Shown: positions 5,279 through 11,923 of the stretch, piece after piece
Layout: each line of letters opens with the position of its first letter
Numbering within the stretch: the first letter of the stretch is position 1
Source: Chloroflexota bacterium
Lineage (GTDB): Bacteria; Chloroflexota; Dehalococcoidia; Lucifugimonadales; JADFKI01
Reading direction: 5' to 3'
DNA: 12,442 nucleotides
NCBI GenBank assembly: GCA_022565015.1
Contig: JADFKI010000079.1
Coordinates: 1-12,442, forward strand
Program-made: the position numbers and the translations under genes
Notes under the pieces: model-generated
What the model saw: the letters and a program-made list of their open reading frames with translations, nothing else
Database searches by the model: none
What the model was told of the DNA's origin: nothing

Positions 5279-6877
5279 ATGGAGAGCTCGGTGCCCGATT
5301 TCTTGTTCGCCTTCGGACTGATCGCAGTCATCTTGACGGTGACCGCTCTGGCGTCCGGATTCGTAGAACGCCTACCCATATCCTTCCCTCTTCTCTTTCT
5401 CGGACTGGGCTTTGCCCTGAGCCAGTTCGGCTTCGGTGTGCTCGACGTGGGGCCTCACAGCGATGTGCTCGAGATCGTCGCGACGTTGACGCTGGCCCTG
5501 GTCCTCTTCCTGGACGCCGTGAAGATGGAGCTGAATGAGCTGGGCAAGGGATGGGTTGTGCCCGTCCTAATTCTTGGTCCCGGCACTGTAATAATCATTA
5601 TCCTGGGCGCCGTCCCGCTGGCGCTTATAGTGGGCTTCGGATGGCTGCTTGCCTTTATCGGCGGCGCGATTCTGGCGTCCACCGACCCCGTGGTGCTCAG
5701 AGAGATTCTTCGGGATAATCGAATACCACGGTCGGTGAGGCAGGTCCTGAAGATTGAAGGCGGCATGAACGACCTGGTGGTATTGCCGGTGATCCTGGTG
5801 TTGATCGCCGTCGCAAGGTCGCAGGTGGGGAGCGTCGGAGAGTGGGCGCCATTCTTATTGAAGCTGCTGGTGCTGGGTCCCGCCATTGGCTTCGCGATTG
5901 GCGGCGCCGGGTCCTGGTTAATCTCGAAGGCGGACGCGAAGCTGGGGATACGCCTGGAGCATCAGGCACTGTACGGAATTGGCCTGGTCTTTGCGGCGTA
6001 CACGGCGTCTACGGCCGCCGGAGGTGATGGATTCTTAGGCGCGTTCTTCGCTGGACTGGCGGTGGTCGTCTTGAATCAAAGTCTTTGCCAGTGCTTCCTG
6101 GACTACGGGGAGGTAACGTCCGAGATGGCGATGCTTCTCGTATTCGTGCTGTTCGGCTCCGTCCTGTCCGGCATGCTCGGCAGCGTGTCTCTGGTACCTG
6201 CGTTAGTGCTCGCCGCCCTCGTAATTTTCGTCATTCGTCCCAGCGTATTGGCCCTTGTGCTGGCCAGGGCGAGAATCAGCTGGGAGGCGAGGGCGTTTCT
6301 GTGCTGGTTTGGGCCCAGGGGTCTCAACTCTCTGCTGTTGGCTCTGATTGTCGTGCAGGCGGATGTCGCCGGGTCTGAGCTGCTTCTGGCGACCGTGGGC
6401 CTGGTTGTCATTGCCTCGGTAGTGATTCACGGCGCTTCGGCCACCCCCGTCAGCATGTGGTACGAACGCAGGGTGGACAGAGAAACGCTGGCCGAGGAGC
6501 GAGAAAGCACGGCGGCCGGCCTATTTGGCAGCAGAGGCTCTGAGACAATTAGAGTCGGACCGGCGGAGCTTTCCCGGATGCTTGACGGCGAGGACGCTCC
6601 CCTTATCCTGGATGTGCGTTCACGGTCCAGCTACGAGCGTGACGACGCACAGATCCCCGGCAGCGTACGGGTATTGCCGGACCAGGTCTTGCGATGGGGG
6701 TCCGACAACAGTGTCGACCGACCGGTCGTAGCCTACTGCACTTGACCCAATGAGGCCACCAGCGCCCGTGCGGCGCAGCAGCTAAGGAGCCTCAACATCG
6801 ACGCCATGGCCCTGGAGGGCGGCTTTGACGCCTGGAAGGCAGAATATCCGGTGGAGCCGATCATGGTCTCAGCGTGA
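5279..6877 (+). CDS. CPA1-type cation/proton antiporter with C-terminal rhodanese domain, interrupted by an in-frame TGA (possible selenocysteine)
   Basis: Residues 1-395 form a polytopic antiporter with about 12 hydrophobic segments. It carries the CPA1/NhaP marks STDPV (134-138), EGGMND (160-165), WFGPRGLNSLLLAL (from 343) and HGASATP (384-390), so Na+ or K+ exchange for H+ is likely. From about 420 a rhodanese domain follows: LILDVRSRSSYERD, then VVAYCT ending at 488. Next comes TGA at 6743-6745, then PNEATSARAAQQLRS and EGGFDAWKAEYPVE in the same frame, ending at TGA 6875-6877. Related rhodanese domains read YCxCPNEATSA from memory, so the TGA replaces the second Cys. Full length is 532 residues if UGA is decoded; otherwise 488, with the rhodanese fold cut short (CDS 5279-6745). 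ATG 5279 lacks a good ribosome site; GTG 5291 has GGAG (5281-5284) six bases upstream and may be the true start. Confidence 0.8.
6751..6794 (+). promoter_or_regulatory. Candidate bacterial SECIS hairpin just after the in-frame TGA
   Basis: GCGCC (6762-6766) pairs with GGCGC (6772-6776) around the loop CGTGC. The loop begins 21 bases after the TGA and has G in its second position. Both fit the general bacterial SECIS pattern of a hairpin about 16-37 bases downstream with a G early in the loop. An outer perfect inverted repeat, TGAGGC (6751-6756) and GCCTCA (6789-6794), encloses it. GC-rich coding sequence forms hairpins easily, so this is supportive only. Confidence 0.35.
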
Positions 6878-6993
6878 TTATTCGTATATAGGCGGCACAG
6901 GCCGGTTAGAACGAGAATTTTGCGCCTGACATTCAACAACGTGCCGGCCCCGGTGCCAGCCCGACAAGCCTCGTGAAATAATGTTGCGAAGTA

Positions 6994-7015
6994 GTCCGGG
7001 CGGACATGCCCGGAC
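6994..7015. terminator. Hairpin between convergent genes
   Basis: GTCCGGGC and GCCCGGAC form an 8-base perfect stem around the loop GGACAT, in the 145-base gap between the antiporter and the epimerase gene, which converge. There is no T-run on either side, so it is at best an unusual or Rho-assisted bidirectional terminator. The rest of 6878-7022 shows nothing recognisable. Confidence 0.3.
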
Positions 7016-7022
7016 ATTCCGG

Positions 7023-7763
7023 TTACCACAGTCGGAGGATCTGTTGCTCGGCGAATATCGGCCCCACGGCCAGCTCCAACGGCGGCCGCGAGTAGAGCGA
7101 CGGTGGAACGCCGATGTCGGCCAGATACAGCTCGCCGACCTTTGCCTTCGCCTCCTCAGACCTCAGTCCTTCCTTGGGCAGGGCCAGAGTCATAGTGGCC
7201 GTGGCCTTTATCGAAGGGTCGTACGCGGTACCCGACGACGTGTCCACACCGCTCGGTGCGTCTAGCGAGAGCACCGGAGCATCATGAGCGTTCGCAGCTC
7301 GAATCAGGCCGGCGGCCGCGCCACGTGGCGCACCATCGAGGCTGTAGCCAATAACGGCGTCCACGATCAGGTGCGCATCGGGCAACTCCGGTACTTCATC
7401 GGCCTCGATGATTGGGACCTTTAAGCTCTCGAGAATTTCCAGCTGAAGTCGTGGCACGCCCTGAAACCGCGTCGCCGGTGAGCTTATCCAGACCATGACA
7501 TCGGCGCCCCAACCAAGCAATCTTCGGGCGCAGACTAGTCCACCGCCACCGTTGCCGCCTGAGCCGCACAAGATGACAACCCGACGACCGATGGGTGCGC
7601 CGTCAAGGAATCGACTTCGAGCGAGGTTGGCCAGCTCCCTGCCGGCGTTTTCCATCATCTGGACCAGGGCGATGCCGTAGTCTTCGACCATGGCCCGGTC
7701 AACCTCCCTCATCTGGTCGGTCGACACGAACGGAATATTTTGGCTTGTAGTTTCTTCAGACAT
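7023..7763 (-). CDS. nnrE: NAD(P)H-hydrate epimerase (YjeF N-terminal domain)
   Basis: 246-residue stand-alone YjeF_N protein. The family interconverts the R and S forms of hydrated NADH and NADPH so that a dehydratase can restore the cofactor. Visible features: a MENAGRELA helix (37-45), a Gly-rich Rossmann loop CGSGGNGGGGLVCAR (66-80), IVDAVIGYSLDGAPRG (133-148), and LSLDAPSGVDTSSG (166-179) with the conserved Asp. The loop differs from the textbook GPGNNGGDG by lacking the NN pair and the Asp, so ligand contacts may differ. No C-terminal dehydratase domain (NnrD) is fused, and none is in the window. It starts 55 bases after zwf and is probably the last gene of the pentose phosphate cluster, which fits a role in maintaining NADPH. 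No clear ribosome site precedes the ATG. Confidence 0.85.
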   Translation of the reverse strand: MSEETTSQNIPFVSTDQMREVDRAMVEDYGIALVQMMENAGRELANLARSRFLDGAPIGRRVVILCGSGGNGGGGLVCARRLLGWGADVMVWISSPATRFQGVPRLQLEILESLKVPIIEADEVPELPDAHLIVDAVIGYSLDGAPRGAAAGLIRAANAHDAPVLSLDAPSGVDTSSGTAYDPSIKATATMTLALPKEGLRSEEAKAKVGELYLADIGVPPSLYSRPPLELAVGPIFAEQQILRLW

Positions 7764-7818
7764 CTAGGGGCATGCTCAGACTTTGGGGGAGGCTGGTTTG
7801 GAGCATCACGTTTGCCAA

Positions 7819-9312
7819 TTATGCCCCATTAGCTTCGTGGGACCCGCAGACATGCTGCCACGTGCGGCCGTCTCGGGACAGCAGGTCATCGGCGGCGGTC
7901 GGTCCCCACGAGCCTGGTCTGTAGGCGTGAAGCGGCGCGTCCGCGGTGGACCGCTCATCGGACCAGGCCTCCAGAAGCGGGTCCACTATCTTCCACGCCT
8001 CCTCAATATGGTCCTTTCTGATGAAGAGGCTCGCATCGCCGGCCAGAGCGTCTTGCAACAGGCGCTCGTAGGCTTCAGGTATGGACTCCTCTTGGAAGCC
8101 GGAATCGTAGTGGAACGCCATATCCATGGTTTCCATCTCCATTCCCTGGCCCGGGACCTTCACCTGGAACTTCATATGGACGCCCTCGTCGGGTTGCAGG
8201 CATATGCCCAGAACGTTGGAGGACATGTCCACGGTCGGACCACGTTGAAACAGCGAGTGTGGCGGCTTTTGGAACTGGATGACAATCTCCGAGACCTTGT
8301 CGGCCATGGCCTTGCCGGTGCGAAGGTAGAAGGGCACATCACGCCAGCGCCAGTTGTCCACGAAGAGCCTCATTGCCGCATATGTAGGAGTCATCGAATC
8401 CTCGCCAACGCCATCCTCGCCAAGGTAGCCTTCATATTGACCCCGAACGGCGCTTCTCAAGAGCTCCCCTCGGTCCGGTCGCCTGATTGCCTGCATCACC
8501 TCTACCTTCTTGTTGCGCAGTGATTCGGAGTCCGCGACGTTGGGCGGCTCCATGGCGACCAGGGTGAGGAGCTGGAGCAGATGGTTCTGCACCATGTCGC
8601 GGACGACGCCGGACTGGTCGTAGTAACCGCCTCGATCCCCCACCGACACGGACTCGGCCACGGTGATCTGGACGTTGTCGATGTAGTTGCGGTTCCAGAT
8701 CGGCTCGAAGATCGCGTTGGCGAACCTGAACACCAACAGGTTCTGCACCGTCTCCTTTCCCAGGTAGTGGTCTATGCGGTAGACCTGGTGCTCGTCGAAC
8801 ACCTCTTGGACGGCCCTGTTCAGCTTTTGGGCGGACTCGAGGTCGTGTCCGAAAGGCTTTTCGATAACTGCCCGGCGCCATCCGTTGTCCTCGTTTGCCA
8901 GCCCCGCCGCCGCGATATTCTTGACGGCCGTCTCGAATAACCGGGGGGCTACCGAGAGGTAATATAGCCGGTTGGAGGTGCCGTCTTCGCCCTTGTCCAG
9001 CCCATCAAGACGGTGCTTCAGACGATCAAAGCTATGAGGATCGTCGATGTCGCCGCTGACGTAGTACATGTTCCCGGCGAACATCTCCCACTCGTCTCGC
9101 CTGGCCGCGAGGCCGCCGATCTCCCGCGCGCCGTTCCACATGTACTCGCGATACCGGTCATCGGAATAATCGCGCCGGGCGAAGGCGACAACTCTCAGGC
9201 CCTGGGGCAGATGTCCTTTGCAGGCGAGCGTGAACAGGGCCGGCACCAGCTTTCTCAGCGCCAGGTCGCCCGTGCCGCCTAGAATGACGACGGTCGTACT
9301 CTCCTCGGTCAT
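7819..9312 (-). CDS. zwf: Glucose-6-phosphate 1-dehydrogenase
   Basis: Catalyses the first oxidative step of the pentose phosphate pathway, glucose 6-phosphate to 6-phosphogluconolactone, making NADPH (or NADH). At 497 residues it has the usual length. The nucleotide-binding loop ILGGTGDLALRKL (10-22) corresponds to the family GASGDLAxRKL, with Arg 20 and Lys 21 typical of NADP binding. EKPFG lies at 151-155 and the substrate-binding signature RIDHYLGKE at 179-187. FANAIFEPIWNRNYIDNVQIT and GYYDQSGVVRDMVQNHLLQLL follow as in well-studied enzymes. The ATG overlaps the gnd stop by one base (TGATG) and has AGAAGG seven bases upstream, so the two genes are translationally coupled. 6-Phosphogluconolactonase is not in the window and is either elsewhere or non-enzymatic here. 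Confidence 0.97.
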   Translation of the reverse strand: MTEESTTVVILGGTGDLALRKLVPALFTLACKGHLPQGLRVVAFARRDYSDDRYREYMWNGAREIGGLAARRDEWEMFAGNMYYVSGDIDDPHSFDRLKHRLDGLDKGEDGTSNRLYYLSVAPRLFETAVKNIAAAGLANEDNGWRRAVIEKPFGHDLESAQKLNRAVQEVFDEHQVYRIDHYLGKETVQNLLVFRFANAIFEPIWNRNYIDNVQITVAESVSVGDRGGYYDQSGVVRDMVQNHLLQLLTLVAMEPPNVADSESLRNKKVEVMQAIRRPDRGELLRSAVRGQYEGYLGEDGVGEDSMTPTYAAMRLFVDNWRWRDVPFYLRTGKAMADKVSEIVIQFQKPPHSLFQRGPTVDMSSNVLGICLQPDEGVHMKFQVKVPGQGMEMETMDMAFHYDSGFQEESIPEAYERLLQDALAGDASLFIRKDHIEEAWKIVDPLLEAWSDERSTADAPLHAYRPGSWGPTAADDLLSRDGRTWQHVCGSHEANGA

Positions 9313-10220
9313 CAGTCCGCCTTCTTTACCGCATGCCCGCCGAACTGGTTGCGCATGGCGGCCAGCAGCTTGCCGCCGAAGGGCTGGTCTTGCCTTGAAC
9401 GAAACCTCGCCTGCAGGGAGAGGGTTATGACGGGAATCGGGACCGCGAGCTCTATGGACTCCTCAACCGTCCAGCGGCCCTCACCCGAGTCGTCGACATA
9501 TGCTTGCAGCCCGCTCAGGTCCGCGTCCTCCTTGAGGGCGGCGGCGGTCAGGTCCAGCAGCCACGAGCGCACGACGCTTCCGTCGCGCCATATCTCGGCG
9601 ATGTTTGCGAGGTCCAGGCCGAACTCCTCTTTGGCCTTCATGAGCTCGAAGCCTTCGGCGTAGGCCTGCATCATTCCGTACTCGATGCCGTTGTGCACCA
9701 TCTTCACGAAGTGCCCTGAGCCGGCGGGTCCCACGTGTCCGTAGCCCTTGTCCGAAGCGGGGGCCAGGGTCTGGAAGATGGGCTCGAGCCTGTGAAAGGT
9801 ATTCGAATCGCCGCCGATCATCAGGCTATAGCCTTCCGTCAAGCCCCAGATTCCTCCGCTGGTGCCGACGTCCAGGTAGTCGAGACCCCGTTCCTTTAGG
9901 GCCGCGGCGCGCCTTGCGCTGTCCTTGTAGTTGGAGTTGCCGCCATCCAGTACGGCGTCGCCCGGCGAGAGCGCATCGGCCACGTCGTTGATCGTCTTCT
10001 CGGTGATGTCTCCGGCGGGGACCATGACCCAGACCGCCCGAGGGGCCGACAGCTTGGCCACCAGGTCTTGGACCGAAGTCGCGGTGACCGCACCCGCGCT
10101 TTCGGCTGCCTTCCTCGCATCTTCGTCGGGATCGAATGCGACGACGCGGTGTCCGCCGTTCAGCAGGCGCTGGGCCATATTGCCGCCCATGCGACCGAGT
10201 CCGATCATTCCAAGCTCCAT
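9312..10220 (-). CDS. gnd: 6-phosphogluconate dehydrogenase, decarboxylating (short, NAD-type)
   Basis: Converts 6-phosphogluconate to ribulose 5-phosphate and CO2, reducing a nicotinamide cofactor. At about 302 residues it belongs to the short class, not the 470-residue class. From the chosen start the Rossmann motif GMIGLGRMGGNMA comes first. An Asp then ends the second strand (VVAFDPDED), which suggests NAD+ preference by analogy. The substrate motifs are DGGNSNYKDS, DVGTSGGIWGLTEGYSLMIGG and GSGHFVKMVHNGIEYGMMQAYAEG, with the catalytic Lys in HFVKMVHN. An ATG seven codons upstream (10241) is in frame, but AGGGGG at 10228-10233 lies seven bases before the ATG at 10220, so that is the likelier start. 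If it is NAD-linked, the pathway here may yield both NADH and NADPH. Its stop overlaps the zwf start by one base. Confidence 0.95.
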   Translation of the reverse strand: MELGMIGLGRMGGNMAQRLLNGGHRVVAFDPDEDARKAAESAGAVTATSVQDLVAKLSAPRAVWVMVPAGDITEKTINDVADALSPGDAVLDGGNSNYKDSARRAAALKERGLDYLDVGTSGGIWGLTEGYSLMIGGDSNTFHRLEPIFQTLAPASDKGYGHVGPAGSGHFVKMVHNGIEYGMMQAYAEGFELMKAKEEFGLDLANIAEIWRDGSVVRSWLLDLTAAALKEDADLSGLQAYVDDSGEGRWTVEESIELAVPIPVITLSLQARFRSRQDQPFGGKLLAAMRNQFGGHAVKKAD

Positions 10221-10227
10221 GTCATGG

Positions 10228-10233
10228 CCCCCT
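10228..10233 (-). promoter_or_regulatory. Ribosome binding site that sets the gnd start
   Basis: AGGGGG on the minus strand lies seven bases before the ATG at 10220 and inside the longer reading frame from 10241. It favours the shorter protein beginning MELGMIGLG. Confidence 0.6.
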
Positions 10234-10299
10234 AAAGGCAAGAGGTTCGCTATGCGGTGAGAAATGTCTGAAATGCGTAGGCGACTGAGATCACCCGTG

Positions 10300-10318
10300 C
10301 ATTTTGATTATCATTTTC
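10300..10318 (-). promoter_or_regulatory. Fur-box-like palindrome between pgi and gnd
   Basis: The minus strand reads GAAAATGATAATCAAAATG. Against the E. coli Fur consensus GATAATGATAATCATTATC, 15 of 19 positions match by hand count, centred on TGATAATCA. It sits in an AT-rich island in the 110-base gap between pgi and gnd, about 80 bases before the gnd start. It could be an operator for a Fur, Zur or PerR homologue at an internal promoter for gnd-zwf. No clear -35/-10 pair was found, so the role is unproven. Confidence 0.3.
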
Positions 10319-10330
10319 GGTCCCGGGGTT

Positions 10331-11923
10331 CTAACTGGTCTCGGCAGTGAGTCGCCTGAGGGCCTCCGGGTCTTCCGATTCGAGGTGAACGCGGGCCACG
10401 CGTCGGCCCGACGACTGAAGGGCCCCCATGTCGCCCCTGGCCTGAGCGTCGGCGAGTACACCGAAGCTGAACTCTTCGCCGGGAATCTCGAGGTCGCGGT
10501 CCCTTCGCGACGTAATCTGCAGGAAAAGCCCTGTGTTGGCCCCTCCCTTGTGTAGCTGGCCCGTCGAGTGCAGGAAGCGGGGGCCGTAACCCAGTGTCGT
10601 CGCGATCTTGTAACGCCGCATGACCCTGGTGCGCAGCTCTGAAAGCGCCTCATCCATCTCCGGGGTCTGAAGCACGTAGGCCATGATGGCCAGGTAGTCG
10701 CCGGGCCTTGCATTGGCCAGCAGAGCGTCCACGGAGCCAATGGATTCCAGCTCCGGAGCGTGGCCGGTCGACTTGAAGTCCTCCAACATCCCGACCGAAA
10801 TGTCCTTGGCCTGCTGGACGTCGGGCTGGTCGAAGGGGTTGATCTTCATGACGGCGCCCGCGACGGCCGTGGCGAACTCCCACCTGTAGAACTCGCCGCC
10901 GATGTCATAACGGTCCTTCAAATCGAGCCGCACGACCGGTTGGCCCGACGCTTCAATATTATCGATGGCGTCGTCGGTGCGGCCGTTGTCGTCATCTTCG
11001 ATACGCATGTAAACGAATAGCCTGTCGCCGCCGTATGCCTCCGGCCCAAGAAGGGGCTCACCCGCTATCGGAACGATGCCCTTGCCTTCCTTGCCGGTGC
11101 TTTCGGCGATGAGCTGCTCGACCCACAGGCCGAAGCTGTGAAGAGACGGAGAGGTCACCAATGTCAGCTTGTCTCGGCCATTGAGCGCGTAGCCTGCCAT
11201 CGCGCCGCCCAGAAGCGCACCCGGATTCTCTGCGACAGGCGCATCGGCGCCGCACGCCAGCCGCATGTCGCCGGCGCTGTCCAGGAGCTTACGGACGTCC
11301 ATGCCGGTCAGAGCGGCCGGCACCATACCGAAATAGGACAAGACGGAGTAGCGCCCGCCGATGTCCGGTGGATTCGCGAACGCCTTTCTGAAGCCCTCCC
11401 TGCGAGCCAGCTCTTCCAGCGCGGTGCCCGGGTCTGTGACGGCAGCGAAGTGCTCGCCCGCACCCTCTGCGCCAACGGCCTGCTCCACCAACCCCCGAAA
11501 GTAGCTGTAAAACGAATTTGGCTCGAGGGTCGTCCCCGATTTCGACGACACGAGGAACAGGGTGCGCGCCGGGTCAATTGCATCGGTAACCGACTGCACC
11601 CAGGTGGGTACGGTGGAGTCGAGTACGATTAGCTCCGGGTATCCGGCGGCGCTGCCGAGGGTCCGGCGAAGGACCTCGGGGCCAAGGCTGCTGCCCCCCA
11701 TGCCCAACACCACCACGTGCCGAATGCCGGATTCTCGAACGTCATTGGAGAAGGTCTCCAGCTCGGGAAGGTGGTTGGACGTGAAATCCATGACGTCGAG
11801 CCAGCCCAGCCTGTCCGCCAGCTCCGTGGGGTCGGACTTCCAGACGGTGTGGTCTCTACGCCAAATGCGGGAAATTACGTCGTTTTGCCGCAGCTCCTCG
11901 ATAGTCGACCGGACATCCGGCAT
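10331..11923 (-). CDS. pgi: Glucose-6-phosphate isomerase (TalPgi-type)
   Basis: Interconverts glucose 6-phosphate and fructose 6-phosphate, linking glycolysis to the pentose phosphate genes around it. At 530 residues it opens with RIWRRDHTVWKSDPTELADRLGWLD, the form found at the isomerase half of bifunctional transaldolase/isomerase proteins. Motifs follow: GMGGSSLGPEV (75-85), SSKSGTTLEP (126-135) for the sugar phosphate, IGGRYSVLS, GKEGKGIVPI, NPFDQPDVQQAK and HSTGQLHKGG, where family catalytic His and Lys residues fall. The ATG directly follows the transaldolase TAG with no spacer and in the same frame. GGGGG at 11929-11933, five bases before the ATG, gives it its own ribosome site within the end of tal. 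It is co-transcribed with tal and probably with gnd and zwf. Confidence 0.95.
   Translation of the reverse strand: MPDVRSTIEELRQNDVISRIWRRDHTVWKSDPTELADRLGWLDVMDFTSNHLPELETFSNDVRESGIRHVVVLGMGGSSLGPEVLRRTLGSAAGYPELIVLDSTVPTWVQSVTDAIDPARTLFLVSSKSGTTLEPNSFYSYFRGLVEQAVGAEGAGEHFAAVTDPGTALEELARREGFRKAFANPPDIGGRYSVLSYFGMVPAALTGMDVRKLLDSAGDMRLACGADAPVAENPGALLGGAMAGYALNGRDKLTLVTSPSLHSFGLWVEQLIAESTGKEGKGIVPIAGEPLLGPEAYGGDRLFVYMRIEDDDNGRTDDAIDNIEASGQPVVRLDLKDRYDIGGEFYRWEFATAVAGAVMKINPFDQPDVQQAKDISVGMLEDFKSTGHAPELESIGSVDALLANARPGDYLAIMAYVLQTPEMDEALSELRTRVMRRYKIATTLGYGPRFLHSTGQLHKGGANTGLFLQITSRRDRDLEIPGEEFSFGVLADAQARGDMGALQSSGRRVARVHLESEDPEALRRLTAETS

Noticed and set aside
6743..6877. Frameshift explanation for the broken rhodanese domain
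   Set aside because: The downstream part is in the same frame as the upstream part, so a single stop codon is the only break.
7783..8523. 246-codon open frame on the plus strand opposite zwf
   Set aside because: Antisense to a well-conserved enzyme, with no recognisable motif; an open-strand effect of GC bias.
10221..10299. Terminator or promoter in the rest of the pgi-gnd gap
   Set aside because: No stem with a T-run and no convincing hexamer pair was seen on the minus strand apart from the Fur-like site.
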